Under the pieces are notes generated by a model. The model had not been told where the DNA came from. It worked only from the letters and a program-made list of their open reading frames with translations, and searched no databases. 64,000 nt of DNA from Pseudobutyrivibrio ruminis AD2017. GTDB taxonomy: Bacteria; Bacillota; Clostridia; Lachnospirales; Lachnospiraceae. This document shows, piece by piece, positions 7,788 to 17,637 of the stretch. How positions within the stretch are numbered: position 1 is the stretch's first letter; every line of letters starts with the position of its first letter. The stretch lies in the NCBI RefSeq assembly GCF_000424305.1, contig NZ_AUJQ01000004.1:1-64000 (forward strand), in the 5' to 3' direction. Position numbers and translations under genes: made by a program.

Positions 7788-9938
7788 CTATTTTTTATTA
7801 AGCTTCATAGTGAGGGCGATGCGACCCTTCTTTTCATCTACAGAAATAACCTCTACATCTACGATATCTCCAACGGATACAACCTCAAGTGGATGCTTGA
7901 TGTAACGGTCTGTCATCTGTGAGATGTGTACAAGTCCATCCTGGTGAACGCCTATATCTACGAAGGCACCAAAATCGATTACATTTCTAACTGTTCCCTT
8001 AAGCTGCATGCCAGGCTTAAGGTCCTTCATTTCAAGAACATCACTCTTTAAGATTGGACGTGGCATATCTTCACGTGGATCACGTCCTGGCTTTTCTAAT
8101 TCTTTGATGATATCCTCCAAAGTCATCTCACCAATGCCAAGTTCTGTTGATAACGCCTTGATATTTTGGATGCTCTTGTGGATATCCTTTAATGTGCCTG
8201 CTGCAATATCCTTTGTATCAAATCCAAGCTTTTCAAGAAGTGCTTTTGCAGCATCGTAGCTTTCTGGATGAACTGCAGTTGCATCAAGAGGATTTCTTCC
8301 GCCTGTGATACGCATGAAACCAGCGCACTGCTCGAAAGCTTTTGGTCCAAGCTTAGGAACCTTCTTAAGCTCTGCTCTGGAATTGAAGCGTCCGTTTGTT
8401 TCACGGTATTCAACAATGTTCTTTGCAAGTGTTTTGTTGATTCCTGAAACGTATTCTAATAGAGATGCTGATGCTGTATTTAAATCTACACCTACAGCGT
8501 TAACGCATGTTTCTACTACTCCTGCTAATGTTTCATCAAGCTTCTTTTGATTCATATCGTGCTGGTACTGACCAACACCAACAGACTTAGGGTCAATCTT
8601 TACAAGCTCAGCAAGTGGATCCTGAAGTCGACGAGCCATTGAAGTAGCTGAACGCTGTCCTACATCAAAGTTAGGGAACTCCTCTGTAGCAAGCTTGCTG
8701 GCAGAATAAACTGATGCACCTGCTTCGTTAACGATAACGTATTCTACCTTCTCTGGAATCTCCTTTAGCATATCAACGATGATTTGCTCTGATTCACGGC
8801 TGGCTGTACCGTTACCAAGTGAAATGAGCGAAACGTTGTACTTTTTAATAAGCGCCTTGATTACCTTTTTAGTTTCCTCGACCTTATTCTGTGGAGCTGT
8901 TGGGTAAACTACTGTTGTATCAAGTACCTTTCCTGTTGCATCTACAACAGCAATCTTACAGCCTGTTCTGAAAGCTGGATCCCAGCCAAGTACATTACGG
9001 CCAGCGATTGGAGGCTGCATAAGTAACTGAGTTAGGTTCTTTCCGAATACCTTGATTGCGCCATCCTCTGCCATCTCTGTAAGATTGTTACGGATTTCGT
9101 TTTCAATAGATGGTGCGATAAGTCTTGTATATGCATCTTCGATTGTTGCTGTTAATGCCTGATTCGTATTTACGTTATCACGGCTGATAACCTTCTTTTC
9201 AAGATAGCGTAAGATATCATCTACTGGTGCTTCGATAGAGACCTTAAGAATCTTTTCCTTTTCGCCACGGCTAAGGGCAAGGATACGATGGCCTGGAAGC
9301 TTAGCAATGGCTTCATCATAATCGTAGTAATTTTCGTAAACTGATTCAGCTTCTGCATCCTTTGCCTTAGATACGATTCGGCCGTTTTTGAAAGTCTTTT
9401 CTCTAATCCATGTACGATAATCCGCATCATCAGAAATAGCTTCTGCGATGATATCGCAGGCTCCGGCTATAGCATCTTCTGGAGTATTAACATCCTTTTC
9501 AGGATTGATGAAAGCCTTAGCCTCTTCTTCAAGAGACTTGTCTGTCATCTGTAACATAATTATATTTGCAAGAGGCTCTAACCCCTTTTCCTTTGCGATG
9601 GTTGCACGGGTACGTCTCTTTGGACGATATGGACGATATAAATCGTCTACTGCAACCTGTGTTGTTGCCTCTAAAATAGCCTTCTTTAATTCTTCTGTTA
9701 AAAGTCCCTGTTCCTCGATTGAAGCAAGACATGTAGCCTTCTTCTCTTCGAGATTACGTAAATACGATAATCTTTCTGAAAGAGTACGAAGCTGTTCGTC
9801 ATTAAGACCTCCTGTAGCTTCCTTTCTGTATCGAGAAATAAATGGAACTGTGTTTCCCTCATCAAGCAATTTAATCGCAGCATCAACCTGCGCAACTCGA
9901 ACCTGAAGTTCTGATGCAATCTGTTTAGTAATATCCAT
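7788..9938 (-). CDS. tex: Tex-type S1 RNA-binding protein
   Basis: Tex is a conserved cytoplasmic nucleic-acid-binding protein implicated in transcription and RNA metabolism. The 716-residue length is typical. Seen in order are the N-terminal helical Tex domain with PFISRYRKEATGGLNDEQL (residues about 33-51), a YqgF-like RNase H fold (near 325-450, WDPAFRTGCKIAVVD), helix-hairpin-helix motifs (VDLNTASASLLEYVSGIN, near 489) and a C-terminal S1 domain (LKGTVRNVIDFGAFVDIG, near 643). It is flanked by its own spacer and a two-hairpin repeat at its stop codon, so it may be monocistronic. Its precise role in Clostridia is not established. Confidence 0.95.
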   Translation of the reverse strand: MDITKQIASELQVRVAQVDAAIKLLDEGNTVPFISRYRKEATGGLNDEQLRTLSERLSYLRNLEEKKATCLASIEEQGLLTEELKKAILEATTQVAVDDLYRPYRPKRRTRATIAKEKGLEPLANIIMLQMTDKSLEEEAKAFINPEKDVNTPEDAIAGACDIIAEAISDDADYRTWIREKTFKNGRIVSKAKDAEAESVYENYYDYDEAIAKLPGHRILALSRGEKEKILKVSIEAPVDDILRYLEKKVISRDNVNTNQALTATIEDAYTRLIAPSIENEIRNNLTEMAEDGAIKVFGKNLTQLLMQPPIAGRNVLGWDPAFRTGCKIAVVDATGKVLDTTVVYPTAPQNKVEETKKVIKALIKKYNVSLISLGNGTASRESEQIIVDMLKEIPEKVEYVIVNEAGASVYSASKLATEEFPNFDVGQRSATSMARRLQDPLAELVKIDPKSVGVGQYQHDMNQKKLDETLAGVVETCVNAVGVDLNTASASLLEYVSGINKTLAKNIVEYRETNGRFNSRAELKKVPKLGPKAFEQCAGFMRITGGRNPLDATAVHPESYDAAKALLEKLGFDTKDIAAGTLKDIHKSIQNIKALSTELGIGEMTLEDIIKELEKPGRDPREDMPRPILKSDVLEMKDLKPGMQLKGTVRNVIDFGAFVDIGVHQDGLVHISQMTDRYIKHPLEVVSVGDIVDVEVISVDEKKGRIALTMKLNKK

Positions 9939-9955
9939 GTTGTAACTCCTGTATT

Positions 9956-11014
9956 TTATTTATTAAACAAAAAAGCTTTTGTTTTATTTGATATAAATCT
10001 AGCTGCTAAAGATGCAAGCCATGTGATAATGACACAGGCAATAAACAATGCAGCAATATCTCTATGATTATATTCGCTTACATCTAATTGTGAGTAGAAC
10101 AAAATCATGATTCTGTGATGAGTAAGTATTACATACCAGCTGATACCAGACAGATATGTAACGGCATTATAAAATCTACTGCCCTCTTTAAGATTTACAT
10201 CTTTTAGTGCAATAAACATAACTACGCTCCACAGAAAATATATAACTTCCATTGGTGCTTCCGCTACTCTGATGAATGCCAATGATTCAACATAGCCGTA
10301 TAGGCAATGATAGACAAACACCAATACAGAAAGTATTGCGCATACTATTCTTACTGGTTTTGATATCGCTTTATCTTTTAGTTCTTCATGAAGAAGCATG
10401 CCCACATAAAAATACACAATGATCAAAAGAGGATTCATCAACTGTGTATATGCAAATGGATTGTAGAAGAACATAAAAATGATGTACCAAATAGTTAATA
10501 CAGCCAATGTGATATATCTAAATTTCTTAAGTAGCCATGCTAAAACAGGGAATAGTAAATAGCAAATTACTATACATGACATAAACCATTCACCGATAAG
10601 GTAAAAGTTTGGCATAATTAGCTGCTTTATTCCATCCATACCAAGTAAGGTCCATATGAACAGCTTAAGTGGTGTATGTCTTCCAATGACTTCATTGTTA
10701 ACTAAGAAATGTGCAACAAACATTAAGGTATAGGTTACATAAAATGGAATAAACAAGCTCTTAAATCTTCTGATATAGTATTTTTTAACGGGAATTTCGT
10801 CCTCTTTGTTATACATAAGAGCATAACCAGAAATGATAAATAAAAACAAGCTGGCTGGACGAGCCAAAATATTAAAGAAAAAATTATAGCCCAAAATAGC
10901 ACCGTCAGTGCCTTGAGCAGTTACAATATACTCTACAAAAAAGTGGTATATAAAAATAAATACCACTCCTATATCTCTTAAAATATCTAATCCGATGATT
11001 CGTTTTTTCATCAT
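9956..11014 (-). CDS. Acyltransferase 3 family membrane protein
   Basis: A 352-residue polytopic protein with about ten hydrophobic segments. Its start, RIIGLDILRDIGVVFIFIYHFFVEY, matches the acyltransferase family 3 (OafA/WecH-like) signature with the catalytic-type His in helix 1 and a following RPASLFLFIISGYALMY segment. Such enzymes O-acetylate sugars or other cell-envelope components using cytoplasmic acyl donors; the substrate is unknown here. It stands alone between tex (17 bp away) and the glp cluster. The SD sequence (AGGAG) is partly inside an 18-bp palindrome, which may affect translation or regulation. Confidence 0.82.
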   Translation of the reverse strand: MMKKRIIGLDILRDIGVVFIFIYHFFVEYIVTAQGTDGAILGYNFFFNILARPASLFLFIISGYALMYNKEDEIPVKKYYIRRFKSLFIPFYVTYTLMFVAHFLVNNEVIGRHTPLKLFIWTLLGMDGIKQLIMPNFYLIGEWFMSCIVICYLLFPVLAWLLKKFRYITLAVLTIWYIIFMFFYNPFAYTQLMNPLLIIVYFYVGMLLHEELKDKAISKPVRIVCAILSVLVFVYHCLYGYVESLAFIRVAEAPMEVIYFLWSVVMFIALKDVNLKEGSRFYNAVTYLSGISWYVILTHHRIMILFYSQLDVSEYNHRDIAALFIACVIITWLASLAARFISNKTKAFLFNK

Positions 11015-11021
11015 TACACTC

Positions 11022-11039
11022 CTAGAATAATTATTCTAG
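11022..11039. promoter_or_regulatory. 18-bp perfect palindrome at the acyltransferase start
   Basis: CTAGAATAATTATTCTAG is a perfect palindrome 7 nt upstream of the acyltransferase start codon. Its downstream arm on the minus strand runs into the SD sequence (CTAGGAG). As DNA it could be an operator. As RNA it would have little loop and could only partly mask the SD. No regulator is assigned. Confidence 0.5.
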
Positions 11040-11083
11040 ATAAGTATATATAAAATTTAATTTGTTAGCAACTTTGTAAAGAC

Positions 11084-11134
11084 ACCTCATCCGCCCCTGC
11101 GGGGCACCTTCCCCTCAAGGGGAAGGCTTTTTTT
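11084..11134. repeat. Two-hairpin repeat, copy 2
   Basis: Plus strand: CCTCATCC, hairpin GCCCC-tgc-GGGGC (11093-11105), linker A, hairpin CCTTCCCC-tcaa-GGGGAAGG (11107-11126), then CTTTTTTTG. It ends 3 nt before the stop codon of the DUF1667 gene on the minus strand. Stem sequences differ from copies 1 and 3 on both arms at once, so the fold rather than the primary sequence is conserved. Confidence 0.85.
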
Positions 11135-11136
11135 GT

Positions 11137-11502
11137 TTATACTGCTTCTACGTTTCGAGTTGCTACTACGTCTACGCCAGTGCCGCAGACATCTTTTACT
11201 ACTACATCACCGATGTGGATTGGTGCATGCATTACTGCTGCATCGATTTCTTTCATTACTGCATCGATTTTATCCTTTGGGATATTGCTTGCAGTTTTTA
11301 CTGATACACGTGGTTTATCTCCACCAAGTATAATTGCTGTTGAAGTAACTGTTCGCTCTGGATGAGTTACCTCGTTCCTTGCGTATTTGTCACCAATACC
11401 ACAAGTGTTTCCTGTTACAGAAACTACCTCACCGTTTTCTAATTCTACTGTTATCTGACATCCCATTGGGCAGCCGATACAGGTTAACTCTCTCTTTTCC
11501 AT
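11137..11502 (-). CDS. DUF1667 iron-sulfur-type protein of the glycerol cluster
   Basis: A 121-residue cytoplasmic protein of the DUF1667 family. Cys8, Cys11, Cys15 and Cys34 (CIGCPMGC and NTCGIG) look like an iron-sulfur ligand set. The ATG at 11502 is preferred because AAAGGAGG lies 8 nt upstream; a longer frame has no such site. The gene is the last of a three-gene run with two flavoproteins downstream of glpF, so I infer it is an electron-transfer or maturation partner of the glycerol-3-phosphate oxidising enzyme, in place of a classical GlpC. DUF1667 has no proven biochemical role that I know of. Confidence 0.82.
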   Translation of the reverse strand: MEKRELTCIGCPMGCQITVELENGEVVSVTGNTCGIGDKYARNEVTHPERTVTSTAIILGGDKPRVSVKTASNIPKDKIDAVMKEIDAAVMHAPIHIGDVVVKDVCGTGVDVVATRNVEAV

Positions 11503-11518
11503 TATCTTCGCCCTCCTT

Positions 11519-12784
11519 TTACTCGTTCTCAATCTTTACTGTGATTTTCTTTAATCCTGGCTTTTCGGCAAGCTTGTCCTTAAGAAGGATTACCTGCTCC
11601 ATTTCGCCTGGTGCCATGATTCGTTTTTTGTTATGCATTACTCTTTCATCGTCAAAGTAAACACTTACATAAGAATCCTTGAAGACTGCCCCTACTCTGA
11701 ATCTTACTGTGAGCTTGTCGTCCATTCTATCTACATCGATTGTAGATGGAACTGTGTAGCGGGCACCTTCTGTTGCAACGATTTCGATTTCATTTGAAGA
11801 GCCTTCTGAAAGCTCACCCTTGATAAATTTGGCAGCATTCTTGCCTGCTCTGTCTGCTTCCTCTGAAACGTAATCAACAAGGTCATGTACGTGAAGTACG
11901 TTGCCGCAGGCAAACACGCCTGGAATATTAGTTTCAAGGGATTCGTTTACAACTGGGCCGCTTGTGATTGGGCTCATCTCTACCCCTGCATTTCTTGAAA
12001 GCTCGTTTTCTGGAATGAGTCCGCAAGAAAGAAGTAAAGTATCACAGGTGTATCTTTCTTCTGTTCCCGAAATTGGCTTTCCGTGATTATCAACCTCTGC
12101 AATAGTTACAGCGGTAAGGTGCTCCTTGCCCTCAATATCTACAACAGTGTGGCTAAGCTTAAGTGGAATACCAAAGTCATCCAGGCACTGTACGATATTT
12201 CTCTTTAACCCACCTGAGTATGGCATAAGCTCGGCAACAACCTTTACCTTTGCCCCCTCAAGTGTCATACGACGAGCCATGATAAGTCCGATATCACCAG
12301 AACCCAGAATAACTACCTCACGGCCTGGCATATAGCCTTCGATATTAACAAGGCGCTGTGCTGTACCTGCGGAGAAGATTCCTGCTGGTCTGTAGCCTGG
12401 AATGTTTAAAGCTCCTCTTGGACGCTCTCTGCATCCCATTGCAAGGATTACTGCACCAGCCTTAATCTGATACATTCCATCTTCACGGCTCATGGCTGTG
12501 ACAACTCTATCCTCAGAGATGTCCATTACCATTGTGTTTAATTTATATTCGATTTTTGCATCAAGTACTTTTTCAATGAAACGATATGCATATTCTGGAC
12601 CTGTAAGCTCCTCCTTGAAGGTATGAAGACCAAATCCGTTATGAATGCACTGATTTAGGATTCCTCCTAATTCCTTATCTCTTTCTAAAATAAGAATCTT
12701 TTCAACACCAGCATTTCTTGCTGATATTGCGGCTGCGAGACCTGCTGGGCCACCGCCTACGATTACGATATCATAATTAGTCAT
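11519..12784 (-). CDS. FAD/NAD(P)-dependent oxidoreductase of the glycerol cluster
   Basis: A 421-residue flavoprotein of the pyridine-nucleotide-disulfide-oxidoreductase superfamily. The N-terminal FAD-binding GGGPAGLAAAISARNAG (residues about 9-25), the ATG-like ILAMGCRERPRGAL motif (near 113) and a second Rossmann motif VILGSGDIGLIMARRM for NAD(P) (near 157) are clear. The IPGVFACGN motif (near 285) closes the FAD domain. It overlaps the preceding GlpA-like gene by one base and precedes DUF1667. The likely role is passing electrons from glycerol-3-phosphate oxidation to NAD or another acceptor, which is inference from context. Confidence 0.85.
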   Translation of the reverse strand: MTNYDIVIVGGGPAGLAAAISARNAGVEKILILERDKELGGILNQCIHNGFGLHTFKEELTGPEYAYRFIEKVLDAKIEYKLNTMVMDISEDRVVTAMSREDGMYQIKAGAVILAMGCRERPRGALNIPGYRPAGIFSAGTAQRLVNIEGYMPGREVVILGSGDIGLIMARRMTLEGAKVKVVAELMPYSGGLKRNIVQCLDDFGIPLKLSHTVVDIEGKEHLTAVTIAEVDNHGKPISGTEERYTCDTLLLSCGLIPENELSRNAGVEMSPITSGPVVNESLETNIPGVFACGNVLHVHDLVDYVSEEADRAGKNAAKFIKGELSEGSSNEIEIVATEGARYTVPSTIDVDRMDDKLTVRFRVGAVFKDSYVSVYFDDERVMHNKKRIMAPGEMEQVILLKDKLAEKPGLKKITVKIENE

Positions 12785-14244
12785 TAGTTGTTGCCTCCCT
12801 TCTGATTCTTGGTGCGTTCCATTACGATATTTGAACGTCCACCACTCTTTGTAATCTCCTCATAAGGAAGACCTAATTCTCTGTGGAGAATTTCCATTGT
12901 CTTTGGTGAGCAGAAGCCTGCCTGACATCTTCCCATACCAGCACGTGTTCTTCTCTTAACACCATCTAGAGAACGAGCGCCAAGTGGTCTGTGGATGGCG
13001 TCTAAAATTTCTCCCTCTGAAATTGATTCACATCTACAAATAATATTTCCATAAGCTGGATTTTTCTTTATTAGTTCATTTCTTTCTTCAATTGATAAAT
13101 CTGCTGGATTTAATATATCCTTTCTAGTGCTAATCCAATTAGCCTTCTTTGAAAGCCCCATCATATCCTTTAACATATTTCCTACCATCTCACCGATTGC
13201 TGGAGAAGATGTTAGGCCTGGAGATTCGATAGCTGCGCAGTCGATAAAGTGTGGTGCACCATCAACCTCGCCAATGATGAATTCGTGTCTTGCCTCGTGA
13301 GCACGAAGTCCTGCAAATGATGTGATAACCTTTCTCATAGGAAGATTCTTTACGTGATCATTTGCCTTTGCAATTAAATCTCCAATACCCTCTGCTGTTG
13401 TATTTGTTCCTTCTTTGTCATCAATATCAATAGCAGTTGGTCCAACAATAAGGTTGCCATGAACAGTAGGTGATACAAGTACGCCCTTACCAAGATTTGT
13501 TGGCTGTGGGAAGATTGTGTGGGATACATGATTGCCGACCTCTTTATCAAGTAAGCAGTAATCACCTCGTCTTGGAATGATTTCGATTTTGTCATCATCC
13601 TTGCTTACCATATTGTGGATTACGCCTGAATAAACACCTGCTGCATTAACAACATATCTTGTCACATACTCGCCATTGTTGGTGCGAATATGCCATAAAC
13701 CTTCTTCATCTTTTTTAACGTCTTCGACCTTAGTATTAAATCTGAAATCAACACCGTTCACGTTAGCATTCTCAGCCATTGCAATGTTTAGCTTGAATGG
13801 GCAGATTATGCCACCTGTCGGTGCAAGTAAAGCTCCTTCAACATTATCAGAAAGGTTTGGCTCAAGCTCCAAAGCCTCCTCGCGAGTTAGGATTTTCATA
13901 TCCTTAACGCCGTTTTTGATTCCTCTGTCGTAAAGGTCCTGAAGTCCTGATAATGCTTCCTTGTGAATGCATACAACCATGGAACCATTTCTTTTGAACG
14001 GGATGTCCAAATCACGGCAGAGGTCATCCATCATTTCGTTTCCACGTACATTTAATTTTGCCATCAAAGATCCTGCAGCTGCGTCAAAGCCTGCATGTAC
14101 AATTGCTGAATTAGCCTTTGATGTTCCTTCGCAAACATCCTCACATTTTTCTAGAACACAGACGTTTGCTTCATATCTAGAAAGCTCTCTTGCAATTGCG
14201 CTGCCAGAAACGCCTGCGCCTATGATTATGACATCATACAACAT
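12784..14244 (-). CDS. GlpA-like glycerol-3-phosphate dehydrogenase with BFD-type domain
   Basis: A 486-residue FAD-dependent oxidoreductase of the GlpA/GlpD (DAO) superfamily, expected to oxidise glycerol-3-phosphate to dihydroxyacetone phosphate. The FAD loop IIGAGVSGSAIARELSRYE is at the N-terminus (residues 6-24). The C-terminus carries four cysteines in IICRCESISEGEI (near 400) and GRCQAGFCSP (near 443), the pattern of a BFD-like [2Fe-2S] domain found in anaerobic GlpA. It lies downstream of glpP-glpK-glpF and is followed without gap by a second flavoprotein and DUF1667. A terminator in its leader suggests antitermination control. Confidence 0.88.
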   Translation of the reverse strand: MLYDVIIIGAGVSGSAIARELSRYEANVCVLEKCEDVCEGTSKANSAIVHAGFDAAAGSLMAKLNVRGNEMMDDLCRDLDIPFKRNGSMVVCIHKEALSGLQDLYDRGIKNGVKDMKILTREEALELEPNLSDNVEGALLAPTGGIICPFKLNIAMAENANVNGVDFRFNTKVEDVKKDEEGLWHIRTNNGEYVTRYVVNAAGVYSGVIHNMVSKDDDKIEIIPRRGDYCLLDKEVGNHVSHTIFPQPTNLGKGVLVSPTVHGNLIVGPTAIDIDDKEGTNTTAEGIGDLIAKANDHVKNLPMRKVITSFAGLRAHEARHEFIIGEVDGAPHFIDCAAIESPGLTSSPAIGEMVGNMLKDMMGLSKKANWISTRKDILNPADLSIEERNELIKKNPAYGNIICRCESISEGEILDAIHRPLGARSLDGVKRRTRAGMGRCQAGFCSPKTMEILHRELGLPYEEITKSGGRSNIVMERTKNQKGGNN

Positions 14245-14272
14245 AATTTAATCTCCTAACTTTAAAAATTTT

Positions 14273-14328
14273 ATAAAAAAAGGAGTCGGCAATTAGACGC
14301 ATCTCATCATGCGTTCAATACCGACTCC
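14273..14328 (-). terminator. Terminator or attenuator between glpF and the GlpA-like gene
   Basis: On the minus strand GGAGTCGG (14321-14328) pairs with CCGACTCC (14282-14289), enclosing an inner ACGCAT/ATGCGT hairpin, followed by TTTTTTTT. It is only about 30 nt upstream of the GlpA-like start codon, so it may end glpF transcription or act as a GlpP-controlled attenuator. The inner loop reads GATGAG, a motif also seen in the glpP leader hairpin. Confidence 0.85.
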
Positions 14329-14368
14329 AATCCTCAGTGTATACAATAGTTTAGTTTTAAAATGGTTC

Positions 14369-14383
14369 CAGTATTGAATACTG
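14369..14383. promoter_or_regulatory. Palindrome CAGTATT-g-AATACTG upstream of the GlpA-like gene
   Basis: A perfect 7+7-bp dyad with a one-base centre, about 125 bp upstream of the GlpA-like start and 36 bp after glpF. No T-run follows on either strand, so it is not a terminator; it may be an operator. No cognate regulator is recognised. Confidence 0.4.
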
Positions 14384-14419
14384 AAAAACAAACATGGTTA
14401 AATTGATTAAGCTAATCTC

Positions 14420-15154
14420 TTAGCCAAACATCTGAGCTGCTGCAAGTGCATTGTAAAGAAGTGATGCAACAACACCGCCGCAGATAGGTGCTACTAGTGG
14501 AATCCAACCATATCCCCAGTTAGCGTTCTTCTTACCAAAGTTTGGAGCAAGAAGCTGATATGCTAAACGTGGAGCAGAATCTCTTGCTGCGTTCATTGCG
14601 TATCCTGTAAGGCCACCAAATGAAGCACCACAAGCTACGATTACGCCATATACAAGTATCCAAGATACGTTAGACTCGCCAGCTGCTCCTGGAATAAGAG
14701 CAAGTGTAAATACAAGTACAAATGTAGCTACAAACTCTGAAAGGAAGTTAAGTGTTGGGTTTGGAATTGAAGGTGCTGTACAGAAGCATCCTCTAACTGT
14801 ATCATCGTTGCCTGTAGCATTGATGTGGTCATGATAGAGAAGGATAAGAATAGCTGCTCCAACAAAACCGCCAAGAAGCTGTGCAACAATCTGTCCTGGA
14901 ACTGTACTCCAGTCACCTGTTCTAAGTGCGATTCCAATTGTAACTGCTGGGTTGAATGCTGAAGGGCATCCTGTGAATCTGCTCATTGCAAATGCAGGAA
15001 CCATAACTGCCATTCCCCAACCGATAAGGATATGGACTGCTCCGCCGCCCTTAAAGCCTGACTTCTCCAAATTCACATTACAGCAAACGCCATCACCAAG
15101 TAATACTAGAATAATTGTACCAATAAATTCTCCCAAATATACTGACATATACAT
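14420..15154 (-). CDS. glpF: Glycerol facilitator (aquaglyceroporin)
   Basis: A 244-residue MIP-family channel that lets glycerol diffuse across the cytoplasmic membrane. Six hydrophobic helices and two half-helices are visible. The first pore motif is FNPAVTIG (residues about 67-74). The second is MNAARDSAP (near 187), where NPA is replaced by NAA but the Arg of the selectivity filter and the glyceroporin Asp are kept (ARD). Position between glpK and the GlpA-like dehydrogenase supports glycerol as substrate. The NAA variant is a substitution at a usually conserved proline, worth noting but not disabling. Confidence 0.93.
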   Translation of the reverse strand: MYMSVYLGEFIGTIILVLLGDGVCCNVNLEKSGFKGGGAVHILIGWGMAVMVPAFAMSRFTGCPSAFNPAVTIGIALRTGDWSTVPGQIVAQLLGGFVGAAILILLYHDHINATGNDDTVRGCFCTAPSIPNPTLNFLSEFVATFVLVFTLALIPGAAGESNVSWILVYGVIVACGASFGGLTGYAMNAARDSAPRLAYQLLAPNFGKKNANWGYGWIPLVAPICGGVVASLLYNALAAAQMFG

Positions 15155-15190
15155 TTACCCCCTAATATTTAGTTTTTTATTAACTACGCG

Positions 15191-15238
15191 CCCTCATCAG
15201 TCACCTTCGGTGACAGCTTCCCCCGAAGGGGGAAGCCT
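15191..15238. repeat. Two-hairpin repeat, copy 3
   Basis: Plus strand: CCCTCATCA, hairpin GTCACC-ttc-GGTGAC (15200-15214), then hairpin GCTTCCCCC-gaa-GGGGGAAGC (15216-15236) and CTATTATT. It directly precedes the glpK stop codon (15240-15242, minus strand). It shares the CCCTCATC lead and hairpin order with copies 1 and 2 but has its own stem bases. Confidence 0.85.
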
Positions 15239-15239
15239 A

Positions 15240-16778
<1,539 letters not shown>

Positions 16779-16800
16779 TTATAGGAGTTACGAATTGCAT

Positions 16801-17379
16801 CTAAAGCTGCCATACTGCCTCGTTAGTGGTTGATACGGCAAGCACCCCATTATTTAGTGCATTCATAACATCATCACGGTCGCTTACAAGCCCTCCAGCA
16901 AGAACTGGAACTCGGCTGGCTGCATTTACCTTCTTTATTACCTTTGGAAGAAGAATTCCAGGTAGTATTTCGATGACGTCCGGCTGTGTAACACCATGCT
17001 TATCCTGCTTTTCGATATTAACTAGCGCCATGCTGTCAATAACAAAGTATCTAAGCACTGTGTATAAGCCTAACTCCTTTGCCCTTCCGATGAGATTCCC
17101 CTTGGTGGTGATAATACCATCCGCCTTGGTATTATTTTTTATGAAATCGACTGAAATTTCCTTGGAATTATTAAGGCCTGTTATAAGGTCTATGTGAACC
17201 ATTGCGATTTTTCCTGAATCCTTTATACGTTTTACGATTCCCTCTATCGTACAAACGTCCCCATATAATATAAAGATTATTTCACAATCTGTTTCAATGG
17301 CTTTTTCTAATCCCTTGTCGTCCTTTATGGCTGCAATAACTGGATTAGCTTCCAGTTTTTCGATGAAAGCTCTATGCAT
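16801..17379 (-). CDS. glpP: Glycerol-3-phosphate responsive antiterminator GlpP
   Basis: A 192-residue GlpP-family RNA-binding antiterminator. In Bacillus, GlpP binds glycerol-3-phosphate and prevents termination in glp mRNA leaders. The TIM-barrel-like sequence shows IAAIKDDKGLEKAIE (residues about 15-29), GKIAMVHIDLITGL (near 56) and VPVLAGGLVSDRDDV (near 157), all typical of the family. It is the first gene of the glp cluster, just upstream of glpK. Its own leader holds a terminator hairpin (17424-17479), which suggests that GlpP also controls its own expression. Confidence 0.93.
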   Translation of the reverse strand: MHRAFIEKLEANPVIAAIKDDKGLEKAIETDCEIIFILYGDVCTIEGIVKRIKDSGKIAMVHIDLITGLNNSKEISVDFIKNNTKADGIITTKGNLIGRAKELGLYTVLRYFVIDSMALVNIEKQDKHGVTQPDVIEILPGILLPKVIKKVNAASRVPVLAGGLVSDRDDVMNALNNGVLAVSTTNEAVWQL

Positions 17380-17423
17380 TATTTATACTCCTTTGGATAC
17401 CCCTATCTCCTGCCTTAAGGCAC

Positions 17424-17479
17424 AAAAAAAGAACATGCCTATAGACCAAAGAGCTCATCTCTTTTTCACAGCCACATTC
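17424..17479 (-). terminator. Attenuator-like terminator in the glpP leader
   Basis: On the minus strand GAATGTG (17473-17479) pairs with CATGTTC (17431-17437, two wobble pairs), with an inner AAGAG/CTCTT hairpin, followed by TTTTTTTG. It lies between the glpP promoter (17517-17545) and the glpP start. GAGATGAG occurs twice on the 5' side. GlpP-mediated antitermination here is inferred. Confidence 0.62.
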
Positions 17480-17516
17480 TCATCTCTCACGGGCATTTAT
17501 TAACTTTTGTAAATAA

Positions 17517-17545
17517 ATAATAACGCACATGTAGGTGAATTTCAA
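17517..17545 (-). promoter_or_regulatory. Promoter of the glp cluster
   Basis: Minus strand -35 TTGAAA (17540-17545), 17-nt spacer, -10 TATTAT (17517-17522). The predicted start near 17510 leaves a leader of about 130 nt before glpP containing the attenuator hairpin. Confidence 0.7.
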
Positions 17546-17637
17546 CATATATTTTTCACAAATTGCACATTTTCTGTACATATTTACCATTTTTGTCACT
17601 TTCAATAATTCCGGAGTCAAGATTAAATGCACAATGC

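Noticed and set aside
9448-9906. Plus-strand 152-codon reading frame within tex
   Set aside because: Entirely antisense to the strongly conserved N-terminal part of Tex; composition is that of a reverse-complement shadow.
14420-15154. Broken GlpF because of NAA instead of NPA in the second pore motif
   Set aside because: The reading frame is full length, the Arg and Asp of the filter are kept, and NPA variants exist in functional aquaglyceroporins. It is noted as a variant, not a pseudogene.
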